64,000 bases of DNA from contig NZ_PYFP01000001.1 in the NCBI RefSeq assembly GCF_003056055.1, positions 2,294,001-2,358,000 of the forward strand. Direction: 5' to 3'. Below, piece after piece: positions 55,646 to 64,000 of this stretch. This DNA is from Glaciimonas sp. PCH181 (GTDB taxonomy: Bacteria > Pseudomonadota > Gammaproteobacteria > Burkholderiales > Burkholderiaceae_D). Position numbers and translations under genes: made by a program. The notes below the pieces were generated by a model that searched no databases, was not told the origin of the DNA, and saw only the letters and a program-made list of their open reading frames with translations. The first letter of the stretch is position 1; every line of letters begins with the position of its first letter.

Positions 55646-56866
55646 ATGAAAATCAATACAACAATAAAAACGCTGACCGCTGCCATCATTACACTGACGG
55701 CAACGGGGTTGTACCAAACGGCCTCAGCGCAAATTTCAGGTGATGTCGTAAAAATTGGCTTTATTACCGATTTGTCGGGCGTCTATGCCGATATTGACGG
55801 TGCTGGCGGGGTTGAGGCAGTGCGCATGGCGATTGCCGATTTCGGCGGTACGCTGAATGGCAAAAAAATCGAACTGGTGATAGCTGATCATCAAAACAAA
55901 GCCGATATCGCCGCCAGTAAAGCACGCGAATGGTTTGACCAGCAAGGCGTAGATATGCTGCTGGGCGGCACTAATTCTGCGACCAGTCTGGCAATGACTA
56001 AAATTGCTGCTGAAAAGAAAAAACCGTTCATCGCCATCGGCGCAGGCACCGCACGCCTGACCAATGAAGATTGCACACCGTACACGATCCATTACGCGTA
56101 TGACACAGTGGCACTGGCAAAGGGCACGGGATCAGCAATCGTCAAGCAAGGCGGCAAAACGTGGTATTTCCTGACAGCGGATTATGCGTTCGGGGCATCA
56201 ATGGAAAAAGACGCGGCAGCGGTCATCAAGGCCAGTGGCGGCACGGTATTGGGTGAAGTCAGACATCCGCTATCGGCATCCGATTTTTCCTCCTTTATGT
56301 TGCAGGCGCAAGCCTCCAAGGCACAAATTTTAGGTATTGCGAATGCTGGTGGCGATACGGTTAATTCGATCAAGGCCGCGAACGAATTCGGTCTGACAAA
56401 AACCATGAAACTGGCTGGGCTGTTGATGTTTATCAACGACGTGCATGCGTTAGGATTGAATCTGACGCAAGGCATGTATCTGACCGATAGTTGGTATTGG
56501 GATCAAAATCCAGAGACCCGTGCATGGGCTAAAAAATACTTTGCCAAACAGAAAAAAGAACCTTCATCGCTGCAAGCGGCAGATTATTCCGCGACGATGT
56601 TTTACCTGAATGCGGTGAAAGCGGCAGGCACGGATGATGGCGAAAAGGTAATGGCGCAAATGAAGAAAACCAAGGTCAACGATTTCTTCGCAAAAGATGG
56701 CACCATCCGCCCAGATGGCCGGATGGTGCACGATATGTATTTGATGCAAGTCAAGACACCGGCAGAGTCAAAATATCCGTGGGATTACTATAAAGTTGTA
56801 ACAACGATTCCTGGCGATCAGGCGTATACCACCAAGGCCGAATCCAAATGCGCACTTTGGAAATAG
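55646..56866 (+). CDS. Branched-chain amino acid-type ABC transporter binding protein
   Basis: This 406-residue protein has a signal peptide (to about residue 29, ASA) and the Leu/Ile/Val-binding fold (peripla_BP_6): KIGFITDLSGVYADIDGAGGVEAVRMA (about 36-62), DHQNKADIA near 83, and TWYFLTADYAFG near 173. Members also bind short-chain amides, aromatic acids and other carboxylates; the ligand cannot be told. No permease or ATPase genes are adjacent. GGAGAAGAC precedes the ATG. It lies 225 bp after the SDR gene, so it may have its own promoter. Confidence 0.93.
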   Translation: MKINTTIKTLTAAIITLTATGLYQTASAQISGDVVKIGFITDLSGVYADIDGAGGVEAVRMAIADFGGTLNGKKIELVIADHQNKADIAASKAREWFDQQGVDMLLGGTNSATSLAMTKIAAEKKKPFIAIGAGTARLTNEDCTPYTIHYAYDTVALAKGTGSAIVKQGGKTWYFLTADYAFGASMEKDAAAVIKASGGTVLGEVRHPLSASDFSSFMLQAQASKAQILGIANAGGDTVNSIKAANEFGLTKTMKLAGLLMFINDVHALGLNLTQGMYLTDSWYWDQNPETRAWAKKYFAKQKKEPSSLQAADYSATMFYLNAVKAAGTDDGEKVMAQMKKTKVNDFFAKDGTIRPDGRMVHDMYLMQVKTPAESKYPWDYYKVVTTIPGDQAYTTKAESKCALWK

Positions 56867-56926
56867 GCCACCACTGCATTGTCAAATAGGATGTAAATAC
56901 TGAAAACGTTTTAAGATTTCTTACAG

Positions 56927-56958
56927 AAGCGACGTGCAATTGCACGTCGCTTTTTTTT
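56927..56958 (+). terminator. Terminator after the binding-protein gene
   Basis: AAGCGACGTGCA and TGCACGTCGCTT form a perfect palindrome, followed by a T8 run, about 60 bp past the stop. Confidence 0.92.
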
Positions 56959-57049
56959 GTTCCGACGTCGCGTTGCACTACGTGGCGCGGACCGGGCAAT
57001 TACGACACGATCAATGTTGGTGGGTGCAAGCCTTTCCACCGGCGACCAA

Positions 57050-58348
57050 TTACGACTTCTTTAATCCGAGCAGCGCGTACAAAATAATCGCACCGAAAGT
57101 GGCTGTACCGATACCGCCTAACGAAAATTGGCCCAGCTTTAAGGTGAAATCACCCGCACCTAAAACCAAGGTCACTGCGGCGACAATCAGATTACGATTG
57201 TTAGAAAAATCAACTTTGTTTTCAACCCAGATACGGGCACCGGAAATGGCAATCAAACCAAACACAACGATCGATACACCGCCCAATACTGCCGCTGGAA
57301 TCGTCTGAATAACCGCACCAAACTTGGGCGAAAAACCCAATATCAGCGCGATGCAAGCTGCAACCACGAACACCAATGTAGAGTAAATTTTAGTCACCGC
57401 CATCACGCCGATATTTTCTGCATAAGTGGTCACGCCAGTACCGCCGACGCTGCCGGAGAGAATCGTCGCCAATCCATCGCCGACAAACGCGCGGCCCATA
57501 TATTTATCCAGATTTTGACCCGTCATGGCGCTGACCGCTTTGATATGACCGAGGTTTTCTGCCACCAGAATAATCGCAATCGGGGCCAGTAAAGCCATCG
57601 CGTTTAGTTGAAATACAGGGGCCGAAAAATGCGGAATGCCGAACCAAGCAGCATTGGCGACGATCGAAAAATCGATTGGCTTGCCCAGACCTGCACCGTT
57701 GGTGAGCACCGCATAAATCACGTAGGCCAGCAGCAGGCCAACTAAAATCAGCAAGCGTTGCACCATGCCACGTCCAAACACCGCGACCGCGCCCACACAT
57801 AACACGGTGCCCAGCGCCATCCAGGCGTCGAAACTGTTACCGCTCACACCCTTGACAGCTATCGGTGCCAGATTTAGCCCGATAACAGCGACCACCGCAC
57901 CGGTGACGACCGGCGGCATGCATTTTTCAATCCAGCGCGTGCCGACTAACATGACCAAAAAACCGATCAAGGTATAGACCACACCGCAGGCGATAATGCC
58001 GCCCAGCGCAACCCCGAGATTGGCGTTGTGTCCGGTGCCGCTATAGCCGCTGACGGCGATAACCAGCCCGATGAAGGAGAAGCTGGAACCTAGATAGCTG
58101 GGAACGCGGCCACCGACCAGCACGAAAAACAGCAGCGTTCCTATGCCGGACATAAAAATGGCTAAATTGGGATCGAAACCCATCAACAATGGCGCTAACA
58201 CGGTCGAACCAAACATGGCGACCACGTGCTGCACACCCATCGCCATCGTCTGCGGCCAAGGCAAGCGTTCATCGGTAGAGATAATTTGACCCTGCCCGCC
58301 AACCGCAGCAGCACGCAAGCGCCACTGCGGGAAATAAGAACCTGCCAT
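57050..58348 (-). CDS. NCS2-family uracil/xanthine permease
   Basis: This 432-residue protein has about fourteen membrane segments and the NCS2 pattern: QHVVAMFGSTVLAPLLMG (about residues 40-57), ILVAENLGHIKAVSAMTG (about 265-282) with the substrate-binding Glu, and GGTGVTTYAENIGVMAVT (about 307-324). The ENLGH and TYAENIG forms are closest to uracil permeases of the UraA/RutG type, which import uracil with protons. Xanthine cannot be excluded. GGGAGAAATAC precedes the ATG. The gene is convergent with the binding-protein gene and has no catabolic neighbours. Confidence 0.92.
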   Translation of the reverse strand: MAGSYFPQWRLRAAAVGGQGQIISTDERLPWPQTMAMGVQHVVAMFGSTVLAPLLMGFDPNLAIFMSGIGTLLFFVLVGGRVPSYLGSSFSFIGLVIAVSGYSGTGHNANLGVALGGIIACGVVYTLIGFLVMLVGTRWIEKCMPPVVTGAVVAVIGLNLAPIAVKGVSGNSFDAWMALGTVLCVGAVAVFGRGMVQRLLILVGLLLAYVIYAVLTNGAGLGKPIDFSIVANAAWFGIPHFSAPVFQLNAMALLAPIAIILVAENLGHIKAVSAMTGQNLDKYMGRAFVGDGLATILSGSVGGTGVTTYAENIGVMAVTKIYSTLVFVVAACIALILGFSPKFGAVIQTIPAAVLGGVSIVVFGLIAISGARIWVENKVDFSNNRNLIVAAVTLVLGAGDFTLKLGQFSLGGIGTATFGAIILYALLGLKKS

Positions 58349-58532
58349 GTATTTCTCCCTGAAAGTTCGGTTTCCTACATTGGGCGTTATTCGCTAGTTG
58401 GGCTAAAACGCGTGCAGAAAACCGTTGCATTATTTGAATTTTGATTGGGGAGTAGTGTACGAAGACCAACCGGAAATAACAATCGACATTCGTCATTTCG
58501 CTACAGATAATTCTGAATGCTGGTAAGGCAAA

Positions 58533-58563
58533 AAAAATCCCGGAGCTGTGTCCGGGATTTTTC
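58533..58563 (-). terminator. Terminator after the membrane-hairpin gene
   Basis: AAAAATCCCGGA, loop GCTGTG, TCCGGGATTTTT. The flanking A and T runs make it bidirectional; it follows the 172-codon gene on the minus strand. Confidence 0.9.
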
Positions 58564-58596
58564 TATCGCATTCTTCAACGAAGCTATATCGCAGCC

Positions 58597-59115
58597 CTAA
58601 GGAAAGACGGGAATATGCGACTCGACGCCGCCGAATTTTGCCTCAGGATGGCGCTTTTCGATTAATGCTTCAATCGCTTGCACCCTTTTGAACGGTACAT
58701 CGACTAGCAGTAACACTTTGCCGTTGGCGATATCGCTCTGAAAATTTTCAAGTCGCGAATTAGGCAGTGCCGCTGCCGCCATACCGGACATCCAGCCGCC
58801 GAGGATAATCCCGGCAACGGTGGCAACCACGATTGCCAGCATATTCAGATGTATCCATTCAGGTGGAAAATACACTAGCCAGATACCCCCGATAAAGCCC
58901 ATCACGCCGCCCATAATCATGCCGTTTTGCGCACCGTGGGTCAGATCGGTTTTGTGCCAGATATTCGCGTCGGGCATATCATCAGGCAAAGTCCCATCGG
59001 CCGCCCAAAAATGCATGTGCCCAATGTCAATGCGGGCCAGCAACAGCTCGTCCAGCATGCCGCGCGCACTGACGACGTCGGGCAACATGAAATATAGTCT
59101 TTGTCGGGCTAACAT
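58597..59115 (-). CDS. Membrane-hairpin protein of unknown function
   Basis: This 172-residue protein has an N-terminal cytoplasmic segment (QRLYFMLPDVVSARGMLDEL, about residues 5-24), a Gly-rich membrane hairpin (GAQNGMIMGGVMGFIGGIW at about 61-79 and LAIVVATVAGIILGGWMSG at about 93-111), and a C-terminal cytoplasmic segment with LLLVDVPFKRVQAIEALIE (about 135-153). This resembles the DUF1269-like stress proteins with a glycine-zipper hairpin, but I cannot name the family with certainty. The ATG at 59115 has GGAGGAG upstream, a strong site, so the longer ORF start is unlikely. Monocistronic, with its own terminator. Confidence 0.75.
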   Translation of the reverse strand: MLARQRLYFMLPDVVSARGMLDELLLARIDIGHMHFWAADGTLPDDMPDANIWHKTDLTHGAQNGMIMGGVMGFIGGIWLVYFPPEWIHLNMLAIVVATVAGIILGGWMSGMAAAALPNSRLENFQSDIANGKVLLLVDVPFKRVQAIEALIEKRHPEAKFGGVESHIPVFP

Positions 59116-59226
59116 AACAATCTCCTCCATCTATGCTGATTAAATACAGCATAGACAATGCAGCAGGATTAGACAAAGTTTATGTTTTGCTGGACGCTAG
59201 GGATTTCGGGCGGCACAGAATGCCGG

Positions 59227-59868
59227 CTAGTCTGTTTTATTGCCGCCAAGCACTAAATTTACCATCGCAGCATCCTGCATTTCGCCACGCGCATTCAGGG
59301 CTTGCACCACGCTGGCCCGATTTTCGGCAGGCTGGTTCTGGCTTACTTTCCATTTCCCGATCAAGCGTGTAATCGTAATTTCGATGCCGACAATCGCCGT
59401 AATCATCTTGTCAATATAGTCGGGCGGAGCATCGGTTACCGCCCACGGAGCGGGCTGATTTGATTCATTATGGGCGGTTAGCGCACCCAAATGCTGCCGC
59501 AACCACACCGGATCATCAATAACGCGCAACTTGCCGTAAGCGTGCGTGACGGCATAATTCCAGGTGGGAACGGCTTTGCCATGCTGCTTTTTGGTCGCAT
59601 ACCAATTAGGCGAAATATAGGTGTTCGGGCCACTAAATACTGCCAGCACTTCGCTGTCTTTTTGCGCCTCGCGCCATAGCGGATTGGTCCTTGCAACATG
59701 GCCGAAGAGCGTCCCGAAAGGTGCCGGTTGATCGGCTAGCAATAAAGGAATGTGATTGGCTTCGATACCGTCGGTGGTCGTGGTAATCAGTGTCGCCAGT
59801 GGATGGGCCCGAATCAGATCATGCATGACGTCAATCCGCGGCTCGTCGAAGTGCTTGGGGAGATACAT
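59227..59868 (-). CDS. PaiB-like FMN-binding protein
   Basis: This 213-residue protein matches the PaiB family: MYLPKHFDEPRID at the start, LATLITTTTDGIEANHIPLLL (about residues 24-44), GHVARTNPLWR (about 56-66), and SPNWYATKKQHGKAVPTWNY (about 86-105), the split-barrel FMN-binding hallmark. Bacillus PaiB is described as a negative regulator of sporulation and protease genes; in proteobacteria the role is uncertain. No helix-turn-helix is seen. Confidence 0.93.
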   Translation of the reverse strand: MYLPKHFDEPRIDVMHDLIRAHPLATLITTTTDGIEANHIPLLLADQPAPFGTLFGHVARTNPLWREAQKDSEVLAVFSGPNTYISPNWYATKKQHGKAVPTWNYAVTHAYGKLRVIDDPVWLRQHLGALTAHNESNQPAPWAVTDAPPDYIDKMITAIVGIEITITRLIGKWKVSQNQPAENRASVVQALNARGEMQDAAMVNLVLGGNKTD

Positions 59869-60140
59869 AAGAATTGCCTGATAAAAGATGGAATATCACC
59901 AATTATGCAGCTTGCTAGGGTGATTGTCAGATAATCGCTGACTTTTTGCCGGTGGTCGGAAGTAAGCGTGCCAGGGCAGATTAAGCCGTAAGCAGCTATT
60001 ATGCTGAGTCGTCATTCAGGTGAAACAGCCGGCATTAGCAGACTTAAGTAATTCACCTGAATACAACGCCAGCTTTCCTCCAAGATTGTCCATCCAATGC
60101 GACAATTACGGCCTGATCACACTTACCAAACGGAACCAAC

Positions 60141-60443
60141 ATGATTCTCGAACTAGCAGACATTCGCATTCAACCCGGTAAACAAGCTGAATTTGATGTA
60201 GCGATTCAACGCGGCATTGCAGAAGCAATCAGCACAGCCAAGGGCTTTGCCGGTTTTAAGATACATAAGGGAATTGAGTCGCCAGAGCGTTATGTGCTGA
60301 CGATTTTGTGGGAAACACTGGAAAATCACACTGGCGATTTTCGTGAATCTGCTGCGTTTGCCGAGTGGCGTGGCATCGTGGGACCATTTTTTGCCGTCCC
60401 GCCAACAGTCGAGCATTTCTCGCTGTTGGCACAATCAAACTAA
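60141..60443 (+). CDS. Antibiotic biosynthesis monooxygenase (ABM) domain protein
   Basis: This 100-residue protein has the ABM ferredoxin-like fold: ILELADIRIQPGKQAEFDVAIQ (about residues 2-23), GFAGFKIHKGIESPERYVLTILWET (about 35-59) and a C-terminal VEHFSLLA. Members of this type occur as heme- or quinone-oxidising monooxygenases, or as small homodimers without a known substrate. The ATG follows ACGGAACC. It stands alone. Confidence 0.88.
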   Translation: MILELADIRIQPGKQAEFDVAIQRGIAEAISTAKGFAGFKIHKGIESPERYVLTILWETLENHTGDFRESAAFAEWRGIVGPFFAVPPTVEHFSLLAQSN

Positions 60444-60599
60444 AGTCTAGCGTAAAACATCACGATGTAAACATCGCTATTGCGATGGCGGTCAGCAGCA
60501 GCGTGCCCCAATAAATGCATCCAAATCCGATGCTGGGGTGCGCAGTCGCGATCGACTGTCGTGAAACAACAATTGAACTACACTTGCAACATCGCTAAA

Positions 60600-60836
60600 T
60601 TAATAGCCCTTCATCCATGCTGCGGACTGAACTGTTTCACGATCCAATTGACGAATACGATATTCCAGATCATACAAGTCAGCTGCTTCGGCCAGATACG
60701 CTTCTTTACGTGCGGCTTCCGACATTTCGTAGGCGTTGCCAATGCGTTTGAAAAAAGATGAAACTGTGCTGAAAAAACCGGCAGATTGAGTATTAGCGGC
60801 GGTACGGGTATTGCTATTAAGTGTCAATGTAGACAT
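60600..60836 (-). CDS. DUF3563 small protein
   Basis: This 78-residue protein matches the DUF3563 family: FFKRIGNAYEMSEAARKEAYL (about residues 28-48) followed by AADLYDLEYRIRQLDR (about 51-66). Members are small, charged helical proteins common in Burkholderiales; function unknown. AGGAAAATATC precedes the ATG. It lies opposite to sbcB with about 250 bp between. Confidence 0.88.
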   Translation of the reverse strand: MSTLTLNSNTRTAANTQSAGFFSTVSSFFKRIGNAYEMSEAARKEAYLAEAADLYDLEYRIRQLDRETVQSAAWMKGY

Positions 60837-61089
60837 GATATTTTCCTATTCAATAATTACCGCTTTGAGGTACATTGCTGCGGCGCACAATCAGAATAGC
60901 TTTTCTAGGAAAAAGTACCAATTTCGAATCCCCATAGCAGTTATTAGTTTGATGAATTCCGGGGGCTAAGACCCTTTTTTGACCTTTTTAGTAGCGCTCC
61001 TCAGTTGTGCAAAAACTGAATACCGCACTGAAATATAGCGATAAACTGCACCATTTCGGATCAACCCTCCTTCCATAACGACGCTATCG

Positions 61090-62523
61090 ATGTCCAATCA
61101 CACCTTTCTCTGGCACGACTACGAAACTTTTGGCGCGCAACCGCGACGCGACCGCCCGGCGCAATTTGCGGCCATCCGCACCGATGCAGAATTGAATGAA
61201 ATCGGCGCGCCAATCATGTTGTATTGCCAACCCGCACCCGATTTTTTGCCAGACCCGCAGTCTTGTTTAATTACCCACATTACGCCGCAGCAATGTCTGG
61301 CGCGCGGTATACCCGAATATCAATTTGCGGCTGAAATAGAACGAGCCTTCTCTCAAGAAGGCACTATCGGCGTCGGTTACAACACGATTCGCTTCGATGA
61401 CGAAATCACGCGCTTCATGTTTTGGCGCAATCTGATCGATCCGTATGCACGCGAATGGCAAAATCGCTGCGGCCGCTGGGATATTCTCGATGTGGTGCGT
61501 ACCGCGTATGCGCTGCGTCCTGACGGCATACAGTGGCCGACTAACGACGAAGGGCGTCCAAGTTTCCGACTTGAACATCTGACGGCCGCTAACGGCCTCA
61601 GCCACGAGGCGGCGCATGATGCGCTGTCGGACGTACGCGCCACCATCGCGCTGGCCCGATTGATCCGCCAGCAGCAACCTAAACTGTTCGATTTTTGCCT
61701 GGCATTACATAAAAAAGAGCGCGTCACGGTCGAGTTAGGCTTGCCCGCAAAAAAACCGTTTCTGCATATTTCCGGCATGTTCCCCGCTGAACAAGGCTGT
61801 ATCGCGTTGATGTGGCCGTTAGCCGTACATCCAACGAATAAAAACGAGATATTGGCATGGAACCTTGCGTTTGACCCGAGCGAGTTATTTGCTCTGACAC
61901 CAGAAACCGTCCGTACTCGTTTGTTTAGCAAAACGGCCGATCTGCCGGAAGGGATGACACGCTTACCGTTGAAATCAATTCATCTGAACAAATCGCCGAT
62001 GGTGATCGGCAACCTCAAAACCTTAGCGCCCGAGATGGCAGCAAAATGGGGCCTGGACCGTGAATTGGCGCTGAAACACGCCGACATCGCGGCGCAAGCA
62101 CCCGATCTGACGACGTTATGGCGGCAAGTATTCCAGCGTCCGGCGGAGGGACCGATCGATGTGGATGAGGATCTGTATGGCGGTTTTGTCAGCAATGACG
62201 ACCGCCGCACATTGGCTGACTTGCGCGCCATGTCGCCGCAACAACTCAGCGATGCACGCCCTGCTTTCGCAGATACACGATTAGAAGAATTGCTGTTCCG
62301 TTATCGTGCGCGCAATTTTCCGCAAACCTTGTCCGAACAAGAAAATCAACGCTGGGAAGATCACCGCGCAGCGCGTCTGTTTGACGGTTTGGGCGGTGCC
62401 CGCAATATCGACGATTTCTTTGCATCGATTGATGCGCTGTCTGAAACGGCAGATGAGCGCGGCGAGGAAATTCTGGGGGAGTTGTATGAGTATGTGGAAA
62501 TGATCGCACCGCAACGTGATTAA
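61090..62523 (+). CDS. sbcB: Exodeoxyribonuclease I
   Basis: This 477-residue protein has the ExoI layout: a DnaQ-type 3'-5' exonuclease domain with LWHDYETFGAQPRRDRPAQFA (about residues 6-26, motif I), VGYNTIRFDDEITRFMFWRN (about 96-115, motif II) and HEAAHDALSDVRATIALA (about 174-191, motif III), followed by the SH3-like and C-terminal domains. It degrades single-stranded DNA 3'-5' in recombination and mismatch repair. No strong ribosome-binding site precedes the ATG. A long palindrome follows. Confidence 0.98.
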   Translation: MSNHTFLWHDYETFGAQPRRDRPAQFAAIRTDAELNEIGAPIMLYCQPAPDFLPDPQSCLITHITPQQCLARGIPEYQFAAEIERAFSQEGTIGVGYNTIRFDDEITRFMFWRNLIDPYAREWQNRCGRWDILDVVRTAYALRPDGIQWPTNDEGRPSFRLEHLTAANGLSHEAAHDALSDVRATIALARLIRQQQPKLFDFCLALHKKERVTVELGLPAKKPFLHISGMFPAEQGCIALMWPLAVHPTNKNEILAWNLAFDPSELFALTPETVRTRLFSKTADLPEGMTRLPLKSIHLNKSPMVIGNLKTLAPEMAAKWGLDRELALKHADIAAQAPDLTTLWRQVFQRPAEGPIDVDEDLYGGFVSNDDRRTLADLRAMSPQQLSDARPAFADTRLEELLFRYRARNFPQTLSEQENQRWEDHRAARLFDGLGGARNIDDFFASIDALSETADERGEEILGELYEYVEMIAPQRD

Positions 62524-62628
62524 AGTGATTAAAAATTAGTATGCAAAAAGTGATGGGACAAACCCCGCAGACAACCACAGGCTATCAATCTTGATGGATT
62601 TTCTGCAAGTATCCCCCGCAATAAAAAA

Positions 62629-62666
62629 CACGTAAAAACAGCGGCAATTGCCGCTGTTTTTACGTG
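62629..62666. terminator. 38-bp perfect palindrome between sbcB and speG
   Basis: CACGTAAAAACAGCGGCAA and its exact reverse complement abut without a spacer. Internal A5/T5 tracts mean each strand gives a GC-rich hairpin followed by T5, so it should terminate both the sbcB and speG transcripts, whose genes converge here. Confidence 0.85.
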
Positions 62667-62691
62667 CTTATTTATCGATGCATTGACCACA

Positions 62692-63228
62692 TCAATTTTT
62701 GAGATTCGCCAGATATTCCGGTTGAAACATGCACATACGAATCGCATCACGATACACACCGTTGACGAAAAATTCGCTGCGCAATTCGCTCTCTAAGGCA
62801 AACCCACATTTGTCGTAGATATGGATGGCTTTGTGGTTCTCTTTGTCGACATACAGATAAAGCTTATAGAGATTGAGTACACAAAACGCATATTCAATCG
62901 CCAAGCGTGAAGCCAGCTCGGCATAGCCTTTACCCTGTGCAATCGGCGCGACAATAATCTGAAATTCTGCACGTCGGTGGATGTAGTTAATTTCGACCAA
63001 CTCAACCAATCCCACCATTTCGCCCGCATCGCTCTCCAGAATAAATCGCCGTTCGCCCTGATCGTGAACGTGTTGATCGTAGAGTTGCACCAGTTCGACA
63101 TAAGCTTCATACGGTTCTTCAAACCAGTACCGCATGATGTGACTGTTGTTGTCGAGTTTATGGACGAAATGCAGGTCGTCGCGTTCTAATGGACGTAATC
63201 TAACGCCTGGCTTGGTAAGTGTAGTCAT
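62692..63228 (-). CDS. speG: Spermidine N1-acetyltransferase
   Basis: This 178-residue GNAT protein is close to SpeG throughout: [20 protein letters not shown] (about residues 9-28), [20 protein letters not shown] (about 35-54), and the acetyl-CoA loop [20 protein letters not shown] (about 95-114), ending [15 protein letters not shown]. It acetylates spermidine or spermine, lowering free polyamine when it accumulates. It is cytoplasmic. The leader has no strong ribosome-binding site. Confidence 0.97.
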   Translation of the reverse strand: MTTLTKPGVRLRPLERDDLHFVHKLDNNSHIMRYWFEEPYEAYVELVQLYDQHVHDQGERRFILESDAGEMVGLVELVEINYIHRRAEFQIIVAPIAQGKGYAELASRLAIEYAFCVLNLYKLYLYVDKENHKAIHIYDKCGFALESELRSEFFVNGVYRDAIRMCMFQPEYLANLKN

Positions 63229-63353
63229 AGTTTTCTATTCAAAAATCCTGAAGGTGCTTTCTGTTGTGTTTCCTCTGATCGTATCTTTGCATCGATGATG
63301 CCGGTTTTAGTATTATGATCCCTTCGTTTGTATTGCCATATAACTGGATGTTG

Positions 63354-64000
63354 TTACTGATAATATTGTTGTAACTGATCCATTTGGCGTCTTTTCTGCA
63401 ACGCCTCCTGCCGGTTCAAATCCTGCGGAAAATCATCGACCTGCACGCTGATATCACCACAATGGGCAAAATCGCTGAGAACTTGATTTTCTTCCGCGGT
63501 GATCATGCCAGCAGCCAGCGCGGCGGCGATCCAGTGCTGCATTTCAATCAGACTTTGCGGAATCGGCGGCAAACTGCCATCTTTAATCGCTGGCTTCAGA
63601 CGCGCTTCAATCGCATTCACCTGCGGGATAAGCTTGAACGCAATTTCGCCGTAGGCAGTGGGCGCAAGCGTATGACTGGCAAGATAGATATCGGCAATTA
63701 ACCGATCACGACTGGCACCATCCGTCTGCATCGCGCGCGCCAACGTGCTGTCGAGGGCATCGGACGGTTTGTGATACGACAGCCCAAATGGAAATGCCAG
63801 CAGCCGCAGCAAAAAGGCCAAAGGTCGATTTGGAAAATTCGCCAACACCGCAAGATAAGCTTCTTGCGCCTGATGCAACGCGTCTTGCGCAGCCCAATGC
63901 ACATACGGCAAATCGTCCGCTTGACGACCATCATCTTCATAGCGCTTCAGCACACTCGATATCAAATACAACTGCGACAGTACATCGCCAAGTCTTGCCG
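63354..64000 (-). CDS. fadE: FadE-type acyl-CoA dehydrogenase, C-terminal part (runs off window edge)
   Basis: The reading frame continues past the right edge of the window. The visible 215 codons contain the DUF1974 region found only in the large FadE acyl-CoA dehydrogenases (about 820 residues): LPYVHWAAQDALHQAQEAYL, FPNRPLAFLLRLLAFPFGL, and the end DLNRQEALQKRRQMDQLQQYY. FadE carries out the first step of fatty acid beta-oxidation. The acyl-CoA dehydrogenase domain proper is outside the window. Confidence 0.95.
   Translation of the reverse strand, partial: ARLGDVLSQLYLISSVLKRYEDDGRQADDLPYVHWAAQDALHQAQEAYLAVLANFPNRPLAFLLRLLAFPFGLSYHKPSDALDSTLARAMQTDGASRDRLIADIYLASHTLAPTAYGEIAFKLIPQVNAIEARLKPAIKDGSLPPIPQSLIEMQHWIAAALAAGMITAEENQVLSDFAHCGDISVQVDDFPQDLNRQEALQKRRQMDQLQQYYQ

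Noticed and set aside
63413..63423. GGTTCAAATCC, like a tRNA T-loop
   Set aside because: It lies inside the fadE coding region (reverse strand) and no acceptor stem, anticodon arm or D-loop can be built around it.
1..64000. CRISPR arrays, insertion sequences, prophage, attachment sites
   Set aside because: No regularly spaced repeats, no transposase or integrase-like protein, and no flanking direct repeats were found while reading the window.

Overview
The window comes from a Gram-negative betaproteobacterium, most probably Oxalobacteraceae (order Burkholderiales; a Glaciimonas, Collimonas or Herminiimonas relative). This rests on the family make-up (EtfBA, phasin/PhaB, DUF3563, DUF2076, a gsp type II secretion cluster), moderate GC by eye, and Shine-Dalgarno-led genes. 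It looks like ordinary chromosome: no tRNA, rRNA, insertion sequence, prophage, integrase or CRISPR array was seen.

Layout. 1-3082 (minus): an acyl-CoA dehydrogenase cut by the window edge, etfA, etfB and a TusA-like sulfurtransferase; a good -10 and a 16-bp near-palindrome lie before etfB. 3403-9199 (minus): a Nudix hydrolase, alaS, a His/Lys-tailed exported peptide, a glycerophosphodiesterase and an alpha/beta hydrolase. 9505-13098 (plus): glnS, a Gly-rich exported protein, a DUF1993 protein and a 17-codon ORF. 13237-22115: a large 6TM-PAS-GAF-GGDEF-EAL protein, a haloacid dehalogenase, a flavin reductase, a GST, a DUF1348 protein and ahpC-ahpF with an OxyR-like half site. 22935-37027 (plus): a lipoprotein and a beta-barrel protein, then a complete structural type II secretion cluster in the order gspG-H-I-J-K-L-M-N-D-E-F-C, without the prepilin peptidase. 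37597-38879: a frameshifted small exported protein and a DUF2076 protein.

38989-44613 (minus) is a three-gene c-di-GMP module: MHYT-PAS-GGDEF-EAL protein, PstS-like lipoprotein, and HAMP-PAS-GGDEF diguanylate cyclase. 44968-46915 (minus) is a polyhydroxybutyrate island: phasin, phaB and a small protein resembling a degenerate hemerythrin. 47247-49719 (minus) is a CHASE-type histidine kinase with a NarL/LuxR regulator. 50165-51610 is a GH19-like chitinase, a plausible secretion substrate. 51967-55420 (plus) holds phosphotransferase, DUF6285, acyl-CoA dehydrogenase and SDR genes, matching the lvaABCD layout for 4-hydroxyacyl-CoA (levulinate) catabolism, followed by a Leu/Ile/Val-type binding protein. 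57050-64000 carries an NCS2 permease, a membrane-hairpin protein, a PaiB-like protein, an ABM monooxygenase, a DUF3563 protein, sbcB, speG and the 3' end of fadE.

Taken together the genes point to a heterotroph that oxidises acyl-CoAs through ETF, stores carbon as PHB, secretes hydrolases through type II secretion and has several c-di-GMP enzymes. The items most worth a second look are the PstS-like/diguanylate cyclase operon, the lva-like cluster without a CoA ligase, the chitinase with Asp at the expected catalytic Glu, the frameshifted exported gene, and the lipoprotein/beta-barrel pair before the gsp cluster.
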